From an uncultured bacterium (GTDB lineage Bacteria > Krumholzibacteriota > Krumholzibacteriia > LZORAL124-64-63): 64,000 nucleotides of DNA. Location of the stretch: positions 1 through 64,000 of the forward strand of contig CAIWHK010000031.1 of assembly GCA_903912525.1 (NCBI GenBank), given 5' to 3'. The notes below the pieces were generated by a model. It ran no database searches. It was not told the origin of the DNA and saw only the letters and a program-made list of their open reading frames with translations. Positions within the stretch are counted from its first letter, which is position 1; the number at the start of each line of letters is the position of its first letter. A program made the position numbers and the translations under genes. Of the stretch, positions 51,530 through 62,218 are shown in pieces.

Positions 51530-52426
51530 ATGACCACCACGGTCGACGTTGAGGGAAGCGTAGCCCTGTTGGCGCCGGAAACGGCTGAGCGCCTGCAGGG
51601 CATCGTCATGACCACGCGCGACCTGCCGGCGATGCCGCAGGTCGCCGCCAAGGTCATCGAGCTTGCCTCGGATCCCGATACGTCGTCCAGCCAGCTTCAG
51701 CAGGTCATCTCCGACGACCAGGCGATGACCGGCCGCATCCTCAAGATCGCCAACAGCGCCATGTACTCGTGCAGCCGCCGCATCAAGACGCTGAACGAGG
51801 CGATCGTGATGCTCGGCTTCAACTCCATCCGCAGCCTGGTCGTCACGAGCGCGGCGCGCAATCTCTACAACACGCGCAAGAGCCGCACCGGCCTGAAGGA
51901 ACGGCTGCTGTGGGAGCACTCGATCGGCGGCGCCATCGCCTGCCGGCTGCTCGCGGCCGAACGCGCGCCGCTGCTGGCCGAGGAAGCGTTTCTGGCCGGC
52001 CTGATGCACGACATCGGCAAGCTGGTGCTGAATCTTCGGGTGCCGGAGAAGTTCGACCAGATCGTCCAGGTGGTCTACAACGAGAACCAGCCGTTCCATA
52101 CGACCGAAGCCGAACTGCTGGGCTTCGACCACACGCAGGTCGGCGCGCTGCTGGTCAACAAGTGGAAACTATCGCCGGCGTTGGAAGAGGCCATCCTCAA
52201 CCATCACAATCCCGAGGCGATGACGGCCGACAACCCGTTGCTGCTGTACCTGGACCTGGGCAACAAGATGTGCAAGAAGATGGGCATCGGGTTCATCGAC
52301 GACCCTGAGCTCGACATCCTGGATTGCCCGGCTAACCGGATCCTGCAGCTGCCGCGTTCGACGTTCGAGCAGGCGGCCGAGGTTCTCCAGACGACCCTGG
52401 AGAACGAGATGGAAATCTACGTCTGA
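51530..52426 (+). CDS. HDOD-domain signalling protein 1
   Basis: 298 aa, one HDOD domain: ARDLPAMPQVAAKVIELASDP near residue 25, then DDQAMTGRILKIANSAMYS, AIVMLGFNSIRSLVV and FLAGLMHDIGKLVLN, in which the His-Asp pair is kept. HDOD proteins act as output or scaffolding modules in motility and c-di-GMP signalling and often lack phosphodiesterase activity. ATG 51530 has CAGGAG upstream. It is followed by a paralog after 7 bases. Position at the end of the flagellar block suggests a motility or chemotaxis-related signal, not yet defined. Confidence 0.9.
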   Translation: MTTTVDVEGSVALLAPETAERLQGIVMTTRDLPAMPQVAAKVIELASDPDTSSSQLQQVISDDQAMTGRILKIANSAMYSCSRRIKTLNEAIVMLGFNSIRSLVVTSAARNLYNTRKSRTGLKERLLWEHSIGGAIACRLLAAERAPLLAEEAFLAGLMHDIGKLVLNLRVPEKFDQIVQVVYNENQPFHTTEAELLGFDHTQVGALLVNKWKLSPALEEAILNHHNPEAMTADNPLLLYLDLGNKMCKKMGIGFIDDPELDILDCPANRILQLPRSTFEQAAEVLQTTLENEMEIYV

Positions 52427-52433
52427 GGAGACC

Positions 52434-53345
52434 ATGGCCACGGCGACCGGCACAACGACGTTTGCGACGACGACCAAGGTGGTCGACGTCCGCACGCTGC
52501 TTGCCGAGGTCGACGACCTGCCTTCGATCCCCGAGACGCTGATCCGTATCCTCAAGGTCATCGATGATCCCGGCAGCGGCCCGGCCGACCTGACGCGCGT
52601 CGTCCGGATGGACGCGCCGGTGATGGCGAAGATCCTGCGCCTGGCCAACTCGCCGTACTACTCCAGCCGGGGCGACCTGGCCGACATCAACCGCTGTGTC
52701 GCCGTGCTCGGCTACCGGACGGTGCGGCAGGTGGCCATCTGCATCACCGTGGCCTCGAGCCTGATGAACGCCATGGAGAACGCAGGCGGGCAGTTGGACT
52801 ACCGCGAGCTGTGGCGGCACTCGGTCGTCACGGGCGCCGTGTCGCGGCACCTGGCGCGGCTGATCGGGTATCCCGACCCCGAGGAAGCGTTCACCGCGGG
52901 CCTGCTCCACGATCTTGGCAAGTTCGTCCTCGAGGTCTATGCGCCCCAGGCCTACGGCCGGCTGATCGCCGACCGCCATGAGCGAGGCCTCACACTGCCC
53001 CAGATCGAGCGCGAGACGTTCGGTTTCGACCACGCGGACCTGGGCGCCGCGTTCGCCGAATCCTGGCGGTTCCCGCCCGTACTCGTCCACGCGTTCGGCG
53101 GCCACCATCAGCCCGTGATCGGCCGGGCGACGACCCGCGAGGCCAAAGTCACGGCGGTCGTCGCCCTGGCTGACTACGTGGCCAATACGATCGACACGCC
53201 GCGGAGCGACCTCGGGTTCGACGCGGACGCCGCCGACCCCGAGGGCCTGCACGCGGCAGCCGGGCTTTCCGTCGAAACGGTCACCGGTGAACGCGATGCC
53301 ATCCGTGAGGACATCGCTCGCGCCGCGGCCTTCCTGAACCTGTAA
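52434..53345 (+). CDS. HDOD-domain signalling protein 2
   Basis: 303 aa, paralog of the previous gene: VDDLPSIPETLIRILKVIDDP, VVRMDAPVMAKILRLANSPYYSS, VAVLGYRTVRQVAI, and FTAGLLHDLGKFVLEVYA with the His-Asp pair, then FGFDHADLGAAFAESWRFP. The two proteins probably act together. The unit ends 94 bases before the sigma54 activator, which has its own promoter. Confidence 0.9.
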   Translation: MATATGTTTFATTTKVVDVRTLLAEVDDLPSIPETLIRILKVIDDPGSGPADLTRVVRMDAPVMAKILRLANSPYYSSRGDLADINRCVAVLGYRTVRQVAICITVASSLMNAMENAGGQLDYRELWRHSVVTGAVSRHLARLIGYPDPEEAFTAGLLHDLGKFVLEVYAPQAYGRLIADRHERGLTLPQIERETFGFDHADLGAAFAESWRFPPVLVHAFGGHHQPVIGRATTREAKVTAVVALADYVANTIDTPRSDLGFDADAADPEGLHAAAGLSVETVTGERDAIREDIARAAAFLNL

Positions 53346-53376
53346 TCCTTTCCAAATCAACCATTTAACGCGGCAC

Positions 53377-53405
53377 TTGCCGAACGGCGGCACCTGCGCT
53401 ATCCT
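53377..53405 (+). promoter_or_regulatory. Sigma70-type promoter of the third sigma54 activator
   Basis: TTGCCG, 17 bases, TATCCT, predicted start near 53412. The -10 end overlaps a perfect inverted repeat, CTGACA-CAT-TGTCAG (53404-53418), which could be an operator for repression at the start site. A housekeeping promoter would suit a top-level regulator. Confidence 0.55.
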
Positions 53406-53438
53406 GACACATTGTCAGCATCAGGTCAGGAGATCGAC

Positions 53439-54968
<1,530 letters not shown>

Positions 54969-54997
54969 GCCCGGCGCCGAAGGTCGCAGCCCGTGCT

Positions 54998-55025
54998 TTG
55001 CGGCAAACGGGAATTGCCCTATAAT
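54998..55025 (+). promoter_or_regulatory. Sigma70 promoter of the PorV-like gene
   Basis: TTGCGG, 16 bases, TATAAT (perfect -10), with the start expected near 55032 and ATG at 55092. A perfect TATAAT is rare in this GC-rich sequence, so this is probably a strong constitutive promoter. Confidence 0.75.
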
Positions 55026-55091
55026 CTCGTCACGGACCTCTGGATATCGCCCGTCCGCGGGCGCCAACCACCCCTGGATCGCGAGGCAGGC

Positions 55092-56150
55092 ATGATCGTC
55101 AACCCGGCGCGCCCGTTGCGGCGCCTGAGTCTGGTGGCCGCCCTGGTGCTGGGCGCGACGCTTCCGGGCGTCGCCCACGCCGACAAGTACGCCGGCGCCT
55201 TCATGGAGAACGGGGGCGGGGCGCGCGCATTGGGCATGGGCGCCGCCTTCACCGCCGTGGCGGACGACCCGTCGGCCACCTTCTGGAACCCGGCCGGGCT
55301 GGCCGGCGTGACCGGCCGCGAGCTGCTGCTGATGCACAGCGAGCGCTTCGGCGACCTGATCGACCGCGACTTCGCGGCCTTCGTGCAGCCGGTCGGCTGG
55401 AACCTGCTCGGCGGCGAGAATGCCGGCGTGGGCATCACGCTGATCCGGCTGGGCGTCGACGACATCCCGTTCACGAACCACCTGGGCGACCAGCTGGACA
55501 CGAACGGCGACGGCACCGTGGACGACACCGAGCTGCTCGGGCTGTTCGACCTGCAGGACCAGATCCAGTACAAGAGCGACCAGGAACTGGCGCTGCTGCT
55601 GTCGTACGGCGAGCAGAAGGGCGCCTGGCGCGTGGGCGGCACGCTGAAGTTCATCCGGCAGAGCGTCGGCCCGTACTCGAGCCTCGGCGTCGGCGCCGAC
55701 CTGGCTGTCCTGCGCCCTTCCGTGTGGCGCAACCTCGACTTCGGCCTCAAGCTGCAGGACGTTACCTCGACCTACCTGTCGTGGAGCACCGGCCGCAACG
55801 AGGTCATCAGCCCGGCGATCGTGCCCGGCCTGGCCTGGCGGCAGCCACTGCCGCAGTGGGACATGGACCTGACGCTGGCCGGCGCGATGGAAGCCCGCTT
55901 CGACAATCGCGGCGACGCTGACCAGTTCCACAGCGGTGCGCTGAGCATCAACACGCACACCGGGGTGGAAGTGGGCTTTTCGCAGAAGGTCTTCGTGCGC
56001 GCCGGCTATGACGGCGCGTTCGACTCGGGCCACTTCGCGGCCGGCGCGGGCTTCCGGCTCGAGCCGCTGACGATCGATTATGCCTACGCCGGCGACGCGC
56101 TCGAGATCGACGAGGCCACGCACCAGATCAGCCTGTCCGTCCGGTTCTAG
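55092..56150 (+). CDS. PorV/UPF0164-family outer-membrane beta-barrel protein
   Basis: 352 aa. Signal peptide 1-31 (LSLVAALVLGATLPGVAHA). The mature start has GGGARALGMGAAFTAVADDPSATFWNPAGLAG, the hallmark of the PorV/PorQ-UPF0164 group related to FadL-type barrels. Amphipathic strands continue to the C-terminal Phe (ISLSVRF), as for outer-membrane insertion. Around residues 136-147 an EF-hand-like calcium loop (DTNGDGTVDDTE) is inserted in a surface-loop position. ATG 55092 follows a perfect -10 promoter. It has its own terminator, so it is monocistronic. The family is frequent in FCB-group and related phyla, giving a taxonomic hint. Confidence 0.88.
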   Translation: MIVNPARPLRRLSLVAALVLGATLPGVAHADKYAGAFMENGGGARALGMGAAFTAVADDPSATFWNPAGLAGVTGRELLLMHSERFGDLIDRDFAAFVQPVGWNLLGGENAGVGITLIRLGVDDIPFTNHLGDQLDTNGDGTVDDTELLGLFDLQDQIQYKSDQELALLLSYGEQKGAWRVGGTLKFIRQSVGPYSSLGVGADLAVLRPSVWRNLDFGLKLQDVTSTYLSWSTGRNEVISPAIVPGLAWRQPLPQWDMDLTLAGAMEARFDNRGDADQFHSGALSINTHTGVEVGFSQKVFVRAGYDGAFDSGHFAAGAGFRLEPLTIDYAYAGDALEIDEATHQISLSVRF

Positions 56151-56175
56151 CCGGCCGGCCATGGACCGCAGGACC

Positions 56176-56214
56176 GAAGAAGGAGCCCACCATCGGCGGG
56201 CTCCTTCTTCTTTT
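56176..56214 (+). terminator. Intrinsic terminator of the PorV-like gene
   Basis: Perfect 13-bp stem GAAGAAGGAGCCC/GGGCTCCTTCTTC with a 9-base loop, followed by TTTTC. It lies 25 bases past the stop. It also lies between convergent genes and may serve the mltD-like gene from the other side, with AAGAAGGAG reading as a weaker tract there. Confidence 0.9.
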
Positions 56215-56246
56215 CGCTTCCATCCTCCCGGGCTGCGTCCGGCGCC

Positions 56247-58142
56247 TCAGCCGCGGGGCGGCCGGTAGGCCACGATCTTCTGCCCGATATGGATCATGTT
56301 GCTGCGCGGGATCCGGTTGACCTGCCGCAGGTGCGACACCGTCACGCCGAGCTTCTTGGCGATGGCGCCGACCGTGTCGCCCTTGCGCACGTCGTAGCTG
56401 ACGCGCTCCCAGCCGGAGGGAGGCTCGTAGCGCGCCGTGGCCTTGCCGGATTTCGCCGCGGCAGCCTTGCCGGACTTGCCCTTGGTCGCCTTGGCGGAGT
56501 TCGACTTGCCGGAAGCAGCCGCCGATTCCAGGCGCTGGCGCGCCTTGTCGCTCAGTTCGCCCGGCATCGGCACGAGCAGTTCATCGCCGGGGTGGATCAT
56601 GTACGGCGCGTTCAGCTTGTTGAGCCGTGCGATGTCGCCCACCGTGGTGCCGTAGTTCGCGGCGATGCGCCCGAGCGTCTCGCCGCGCGCAACATGGTGG
56701 CGGCTCCAGGTCAATCGTTTCTCGGCCGGCACCCTGGCGAGCGCCGCCTGCGTCGCGGCGCCGAGGCCGTCGGGGACCTTTACTTCGTATGCTTTGTGGT
56801 CCGGCGACGTCATCCCGCGAACAAGGCTCGGATTGAGCAGCTTGATCTCGGACACGTCGACGTTCGCGCACTTGGCAATGACCTCGAGATCGAACGCATC
56901 TTCGACCTTCAGCACATCGTAATGCAGCGGGCGCGCCGCGGGTACCGAGAAGCCGTAGCGCTCGGGGTCCTCGCCGATGCGCGCGGCGGCGATGAACTTC
57001 GGGATGTGCGCGATCGTCTGGCTTGGCAGGCGCAGATTCCAGAAGTCATTGTGGCCGGTCTGCCCGATCACGCGCTCGACGCGGCCTTCGCCGGTGTTGT
57101 ACGCCGCGAGCACGAGCGCCCAGTCGTTGAACTGCGCATACAGCCGACGGATGTACTTGCAGGCCGCGCGCGTCGACATCTCCATGTCGCGCCGCTCGTC
57201 GATCCACCAGTCGCTGCGCAACCCGTGCGCGCGGCCGGTCGGCGCCATGAACTGCCACGGACCGACCGCGCCGACGTTCGACACGGCGCGCGAACTGAGC
57301 CCGCTCTCGATCATCGCCAGGTAGATCAGTTCGCGCGGCAGCCCGTTCTCGTCGAGGATCGCCGTGATCATCGAATCGACCTGGGCGCGGCGTTCAAGCC
57401 AGACCTGGAAGTGGTCGCGCCCGCGGCCCGAGAAGTACGTGACCCAGCGGCTGACTTCCTGGTTGTCCACCTTGAGCAGGTCGACGGTGATCGGGGAGAG
57501 CTGCGCGCCGGTGGCCGGCACCAGGGAATCGGGGAAGGCGCCCTGCGCCAACCGGGCGTAACCGTCAGCGAGCAGCGAATCGGCCTGCGATTCGTCGCCG
57601 GCGAAAGCGTACTGCTCGGTCAGCAAGGCGCCCAGCAGGTCGGCGCGACGCTGCAAGCTGAGCTGGTGCTCGATGTAAAGGGAGTCGGCGCCGGAAGGAG
57701 CCGGCATCCCGGCCTGGTCCTCGAGGACGAAGACATGGTCCTGGGCCTCGTCGACCCGCCCGTCGGCGGCCAGCGACAGGGCCGTGCGGCTGAGTTTCTC
57801 AAGCGCCTCCAGCGATGCGCGCCCCTCGTCGTCGACCGCCAGTTCGATGGCATCGTCGGCTGTCAGGTCCAGGGCGCCGTCCGCTTCGGCGTCGGTCGAA
57901 TCCTCGCGCACATCGCGTCCGGCGAATTCGTTCTCGTCACCGAAGACGTCTTCAATCGACGTCCGGGCATGCGGTTGCGGGGGACGGGGGGTCGATCGGA
58001 CCGCGGTTTCATGGCTCGAGGCGCAACCGCCGACAAGGGCCGCCAGGGCCAGGAGCGCCACCAGGGAAAGCGCGCGAAGTCGGGCGCCAACGCCCGCAGT
58101 ATTGGTTAACTTGTTGCCGCCGTGCAACTTCTGCCATATCAT
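56247..58142 (-). CDS. mltD: Lipoprotein lytic transglycosylase, MltD-like, with LysM repeats
   Basis: 631 aa. Lipobox signal peptide with LVGGC (Cys 40). A long acidic, TPR-like N-terminal part (about 60-230) is followed by the SLT domain with catalytic Glu in LIYLAMIESGLSSRAVSNVGAVGPWQFM and AAYNTGEGR. Two clear LysM domains follow (RHHVARGETLGRIAANYGTTVGDIARLN; YDVRKGDTVGAIAKKLGVTVSHLRQVNRI), plus one degenerate LysM before them, and a Lys/Ala/Ser linker between. It cleaves peptidoglycan from the outer-membrane side. ATG 58142 is preferred over TTG 58151. It is divergent from the diguanylate cyclase gene. Confidence 0.92.
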   Translation of the reverse strand: MIWQKLHGGNKLTNTAGVGARLRALSLVALLALAALVGGCASSHETAVRSTPRPPQPHARTSIEDVFGDENEFAGRDVREDSTDAEADGALDLTADDAIELAVDDEGRASLEALEKLSRTALSLAADGRVDEAQDHVFVLEDQAGMPAPSGADSLYIEHQLSLQRRADLLGALLTEQYAFAGDESQADSLLADGYARLAQGAFPDSLVPATGAQLSPITVDLLKVDNQEVSRWVTYFSGRGRDHFQVWLERRAQVDSMITAILDENGLPRELIYLAMIESGLSSRAVSNVGAVGPWQFMAPTGRAHGLRSDWWIDERRDMEMSTRAACKYIRRLYAQFNDWALVLAAYNTGEGRVERVIGQTGHNDFWNLRLPSQTIAHIPKFIAAARIGEDPERYGFSVPAARPLHYDVLKVEDAFDLEVIAKCANVDVSEIKLLNPSLVRGMTSPDHKAYEVKVPDGLGAATQAALARVPAEKRLTWSRHHVARGETLGRIAANYGTTVGDIARLNKLNAPYMIHPGDELLVPMPGELSDKARQRLESAAASGKSNSAKATKGKSGKAAAAKSGKATARYEPPSGWERVSYDVRKGDTVGAIAKKLGVTVSHLRQVNRIPRSNMIHIGQKIVAYRPPRG

Positions 58143-58231
58143 CCGTGCCAATCCTTCCGGTCGGGAATGTCTTGGAACGGACAGCGCGTGTCACGGTTCC
58201 CGGACAAATCACCTGAGGGGGCGGACGGAGG

Positions 58232-58260
58232 AAGATAGCAGGTCCCCTGCAGGTCGCCAA
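58232..58260 (-). promoter_or_regulatory. Candidate sigma70 promoter of mltD
   Basis: On the minus strand: TTGGCG, 17 bases, TATCTT (both boxes four of six), giving a leader of about 80 bases. It lies back to back with the stronger promoter at 58270-58298. Confidence 0.45.
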
Positions 58261-58269
58261 CGTCAATGC

Positions 58270-58298
58270 TTGAAAAAATCCTTATGATATGTCATAAT
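58270..58298 (+). promoter_or_regulatory. Sigma70 promoter of the diguanylate cyclase, with operator-like palindrome
   Basis: TTGAAA, 17 bases, CATAAT (five of six in each box), with the start near 58305. A perfect inverted repeat TTATGA-TATG-TCATAA (58282-58297) covers the spacer end and the -10, the place for a repressor to bind. The element is AT-rich in GC-rich surroundings. Confidence 0.75.
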
Positions 58299-58349
58299 TG
58301 AAGGCGCGGTAGAGATGCCACCCAGACCAGAAAGCGCCCACCGGCCACC

Positions 58350-59738
58350 ATGGACACGAGCCTGACCGGTCTTCGCCGCCTGCTGGCCCTCGAGCTGCCG
58401 CTCGACGGGGTCGGTCCCGACCAGCGGGACGCCATCCGGCGTGCCCTGCGGGCCGGCGATCCGGCGCGCCTGAGGGCGGTCGCGCGCGCGGTGGTGGGCG
58501 AGTTGCTGCGCAGCGGGCGCCTGCTTCGCGTTGCCGTGGAAGGCGGTGGAACCCCAGGCAGCAGCTACGTGCTCGTCGCGGGCACCACGCGATTGATCGA
58601 CCTTGGTCAGCTTGGTCCCGACACGCCGCACGTTGTCATCCCGTCGCTGCCCCGCTTCGCGGTCGAAGCCACGACCGATCTGGGCGATGTCGCCGAACTC
58701 CTTGGTGCCATGGAATTCGCCCAGGATCTGGAAATCGCCGACCTGCGTACGGCCGACAAAGGCAATATCCTGGCCGGCGTGCTGCGCCTGGTCGGGCGCT
58801 TCGTACCGCAATTCGACCTCCACCTGCAGTTGCCACCGGGCGAGAACGCTCCCGACGATGCGGAGCATGTCTTCTCGCTTGGCCCGGCCAGCCGCGCGGA
58901 AGCCTGGCAGTCCATGCGCCCTGCTGGACACTCGGTGTGGATCCCCACGGCGGCCGAACTTCCCGCGCACGTGCGCGAACAGCACCAGCGCCGTCGTGGC
59001 CAGCCCGCGACCTGCGGCGTCGCGGTCCCGCTGTGGGAGCCGATCCGCCACGGCGAGGCCGGCGAGGCCGCTGTCGAGGCCGGCCTGCTCTACATGACGA
59101 CGGCGGGAGACTGGGGACGCGAGCCGCTGCTGCGCCTTGCCGAGCGCCTGTCGCGCTTCGTCACCCGGCGTTGGCAGAACCAGCGCGAGGTGAACCTCCG
59201 CATCCACAAGGACGGCCTGACCGGCGCCTTCAATCGCGCCTACTTCGACAGCCAGTTCCCCATCGAGATCGAGCGTGCGCGCCGCTCCCAGGGCCCGCTC
59301 ACGCTCGTGCTGGCCGACCTTGACCACTTCAAGTCGGTCAACGACCGCTACGGCCATCCGGCCGGCGACCGCGTGCTGCGCATGATGGCCCGCCGCCTGC
59401 AGGATGCGTTGCGCCGGATCGATCATGTCTGCCGCGTGGGTGGGGAGGAGTTCGCGCTCATCCTGCCGGACACACCGGCCGAGGCCGCGCACGAAGTCGT
59501 GGGCCGCCTCCTGGACGCCGACTACCTCGAGACGGTCGAAGAGGACGGGCAGAGCCGGGTCACGCGCGTGACGTTCTCGGCCGGCGCCGTCACGTTCCCC
59601 GCCGCGGGGCTCGACCCGTTCGAGTTGTACCGCAAGGCGGATGCGATGCTGTACCTCTCCAAGGATCTTGGCCGCGACCAATGCCACTTCTGGGACAGCG
59701 AAGGCCATCACCTGCGACTGACGCCCCGTCCCCGCTGA
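58350..59738 (+). CDS. Diguanylate cyclase (GGEEF) with N-terminal sensory region
   Basis: 462 aa. It makes c-di-GMP. The C-terminal domain has DGLTGAFNRAYFD, the metal-binding LADLDHFKSVNDRYGHPAGDRVL, and an intact active site RVGGEEF (near residue 365), preceded by the inhibitory I-site RRID; the enzyme should be active and product-inhibited. The N-terminal ~280 residues have a GAF-like region. There is no membrane segment. c-di-GMP commonly represses flagellar genes through FleQ-type activators, so a link to the gene at 53439 is possible but unproven. It overlaps comEC by 58 bases at its 3' end. Confidence 0.93.
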   Translation: MDTSLTGLRRLLALELPLDGVGPDQRDAIRRALRAGDPARLRAVARAVVGELLRSGRLLRVAVEGGGTPGSSYVLVAGTTRLIDLGQLGPDTPHVVIPSLPRFAVEATTDLGDVAELLGAMEFAQDLEIADLRTADKGNILAGVLRLVGRFVPQFDLHLQLPPGENAPDDAEHVFSLGPASRAEAWQSMRPAGHSVWIPTAAELPAHVREQHQRRRGQPATCGVAVPLWEPIRHGEAGEAAVEAGLLYMTTAGDWGREPLLRLAERLSRFVTRRWQNQREVNLRIHKDGLTGAFNRAYFDSQFPIEIERARRSQGPLTLVLADLDHFKSVNDRYGHPAGDRVLRMMARRLQDALRRIDHVCRVGGEEFALILPDTPAEAAHEVVGRLLDADYLETVEEDGQSRVTRVTFSAGAVTFPAAGLDPFELYRKADAMLYLSKDLGRDQCHFWDSEGHHLRLTPRPR

Positions 59739-62218
59739 CCGGCGCGTCCGCGCCATTCCTTGCCCTGCTCCGAAACTGGTGGCCTCTGGCGTGGGCCGTG
59801 CTGCACCTCGGCGGCCTGGCCTGCGGCGGCGCGCTCTCACGCGCCGCGCCCGCGCCGTGGGCCGCGACGCCCGCCGGCTGGGGGCGCGTCACGCTGCTGA
59901 CGCCGCTGCTTGCGGCCGGTACCGGCGGCCCCGGCGCCGCGCTGGCGGGCGTGGCGACGTTCAGCCTGGCCGGCGCGTGGGGGTGGGGCGAAGCGACGGC
60001 CCGCGGCGAGCGCGTTGATGCGCTGGCGCCCGCACCGTGCGACCCCGCGGTCGCCGTGGGTGCCCGGGGAGGCGCGCTGTTGCGCATCAGCGGCTGGCCC
60101 GCGCCCACGGGTGACGGGCGTTGGCGCGCTCCGGCGCGCGTGCTGGCGTTCACCCCGACTGATCGCAACGGCGCCGTCATTGCGCCGGGCCTCGGGGTCA
60201 TGGTCACCGGGCGCGGCGACCTGCCGGGCATCGGCCAGGCGATGACCGCGAAGGTGCGCCTGGCGCGGCCGCGCGGCGCCGGCATCGAAGGCGGCTTCGA
60301 CTATCGTCACCACCTGGCTGCGCGCGATCTCGAGTGGACCGCCCGCGCGGACAGCATCCACCTGCTTGCGCCGGCGCCCGGCGACCTGGCGGCCATTGCC
60401 GGAGTGCGCGGACTCGGCCCCGTCCAGGCGACGCTTCGCTCGGGCCTCGACCGCATCCTGCCGCCGCGGGAAGCCTCGCTCAGCGCCTCGGTGATCCTGG
60501 GCTCCCGCGATCCCGGCAACCGCGAACTGAGCCAGCCATTCACCGACCTGGGACTCGTGCACCTGTTTTCGGTCGGCGGCCTGCACGTCGGAATCCTGCT
60601 GGCGCTGTTGCTGGCGCCGGCGAGGGCGGCCGGCCTGGGCCCGGTGTTCGCCGCCGTGCCGGTGCTGTGCGTGCTCGCGCCGTACGCGGTCATCACGGGC
60701 CTGCCCACCTGCGTCATCCGCGCGGCAGGCGCGGGCGCCCTCGCACTGGCGGCGCCGTGCCTCGGCCGCCGGCTCGACACGCTGCGCACGCTCGGCCTTC
60801 TTTATGCGCTGTGCATCGCCTGGGATCCGCTCACGGCGCTCGACACAGGCCTGCGCCTGTCGTACATCGCGGCCGCTGGCATCCTGGCGGTCAGTCGCGC
60901 CACCGATGGCCTGCGGTTTTCCAGTCGGCGCCCATGGTCCTGGCTCGGCAGCGGCGTCGCCGTGACGCTGGCGGCGCAGTGGGCCACGCTGCCCGTGACG
61001 GCCGACGCGTTCGGGCGACTGAGCCTCGTCTCGCCGCTGGCGAACCTGGTGGCCGTGCCGCTGTTCGGCATCGCGGTCTGGGTGACGGTCGTCGCGTTGG
61101 CGCTGGTGGCGATCGTCCCGGCAGCAGGGCTGGCCGGTGGCGCCCTGGCCTGGCTGCTGTGGCGCGTGATGGCCGCCGCCGTCGCCTGGTCCGCCACGCG
61201 CTCGGCCGGCTGGGAGGTGGGGATGATGCCGATGTCGCCGGCGAGAGTCGTGCTGTGGGCCGCGTTGACGGGCGCGCTGCTGGTGATGCTGGCCCGGTTC
61301 ACGCGTGCGCACCGGCCCGGGCGGGCCCTCCTGCTGCTGGCGGGTTCGGCGGTGGTCGGTCCGCTGCTGGCCGTCGTCCCCGCGCGGGCGCCGTGGTCCG
61401 CCGGCGACGTGACGCTGCACGTGCTCGACGTCGGCCAGGGCGACTGCGGCCTGCTCACGTTCCCGGACGGTTGGCGCGTCCTTCTGGACACCGCGGGCGT
61501 CTACGGCGGGCGGGGGGCCACCGAAGGACCGTTCGCGCGCGAGGTGCTGCCGTGGCTCCACCGCGCCGGCATCCGCCGGCTCGACGACGTGGTGCTCACG
61601 CACGGCCACCGCGACCACACCGGCGGTGCGCGCGCGGCGGCCACGGCGCTGCGCGTGGATCACTGGTGGTGCGGCGGCCACGCGGCACGCGCGCTCGCCG
61701 GCCTGCCCGACTCGGCGCGGGCGCACGCAGACCCGCCGCCGACCGTGCTGCACCGCTGGCGCGGGTGGGAGGCCGTGCGGGTGGGAGGCTCGGACCCGGC
61801 GTCCGCGCGAACGCCCGAGAACGATTGTTCCCTGGTGCTGGTCCTGCGCCAGGGCGACCAGGTGCGCCTGGTGTGGAGCGGCGACCTCGAGGTCGGGGGC
61901 GAGGAACGCCTGCTGGCCGGTCACCCGGAACTCCGCCGGGCGGAGGCCTGGAAGGCCGGCCACCACGGCAGCGACACCTCGGGCGGCGCGCCGTGGCTGT
62001 CCCGTCTGGCGCCGGAGGTCGTCCTGGTCAGTTGCGGGGTGGGCAACCGCTACGGCCACCCCAGCCACGGGCCCTATGTGGTGGCGGGGGACACCCTGGC
62101 CGTCCGCCGCACCGACGTGCAGGGTTCCCTGGCCGTCCGCTGGGACGCGCAAACCGGGAAACGACGGGTTTCGACAGCCTGGCCGGGCCCCCGGCATCTG
62201 CGTTCAGGGTCGCCTTGA
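59681..62218 (+). CDS. comEC: ComEC/Rec2-family DNA uptake channel with metallo-beta-lactamase domain
   Basis: 845 aa. N-terminal OB-like domain (about 130-250), a competence channel domain with many helices (SLSASVILGSRDPGN, FSVGGLHVGILLALL, PTCVIRAAGAGALALAAP) and a C-terminal metallo-beta-lactamase-type domain with HVLDVGQGDCGLLTFPDG and the metal motif THGHRDHTGG (near residue 640), then AGHHGSDTSGG. ComEC brings single-stranded DNA across the inner membrane. The start ATG 59681 overlaps the cyclase gene; a later start is possible because the first ~20 residues are polar. Confidence 0.92.
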   Translation: MPLLGQRRPSPATDAPSPLTGASAPFLALLRNWWPLAWAVLHLGGLACGGALSRAAPAPWAATPAGWGRVTLLTPLLAAGTGGPGAALAGVATFSLAGAWGWGEATARGERVDALAPAPCDPAVAVGARGGALLRISGWPAPTGDGRWRAPARVLAFTPTDRNGAVIAPGLGVMVTGRGDLPGIGQAMTAKVRLARPRGAGIEGGFDYRHHLAARDLEWTARADSIHLLAPAPGDLAAIAGVRGLGPVQATLRSGLDRILPPREASLSASVILGSRDPGNRELSQPFTDLGLVHLFSVGGLHVGILLALLLAPARAAGLGPVFAAVPVLCVLAPYAVITGLPTCVIRAAGAGALALAAPCLGRRLDTLRTLGLLYALCIAWDPLTALDTGLRLSYIAAAGILAVSRATDGLRFSSRRPWSWLGSGVAVTLAAQWATLPVTADAFGRLSLVSPLANLVAVPLFGIAVWVTVVALALVAIVPAAGLAGGALAWLLWRVMAAAVAWSATRSAGWEVGMMPMSPARVVLWAALTGALLVMLARFTRAHRPGRALLLLAGSAVVGPLLAVVPARAPWSAGDVTLHVLDVGQGDCGLLTFPDGWRVLLDTAGVYGGRGATEGPFAREVLPWLHRAGIRRLDDVVLTHGHRDHTGGARAAATALRVDHWWCGGHAARALAGLPDSARAHADPPPTVLHRWRGWEAVRVGGSDPASARTPENDCSLVLVLRQGDQVRLVWSGDLEVGGEERLLAGHPELRRAEAWKAGHHGSDTSGGAPWLSRLAPEVVLVSCGVGNRYGHPSHGPYVVAGDTLAVRRTDVQGSLAVRWDAQTGKRRVSTAWPGPRHLRSGSP

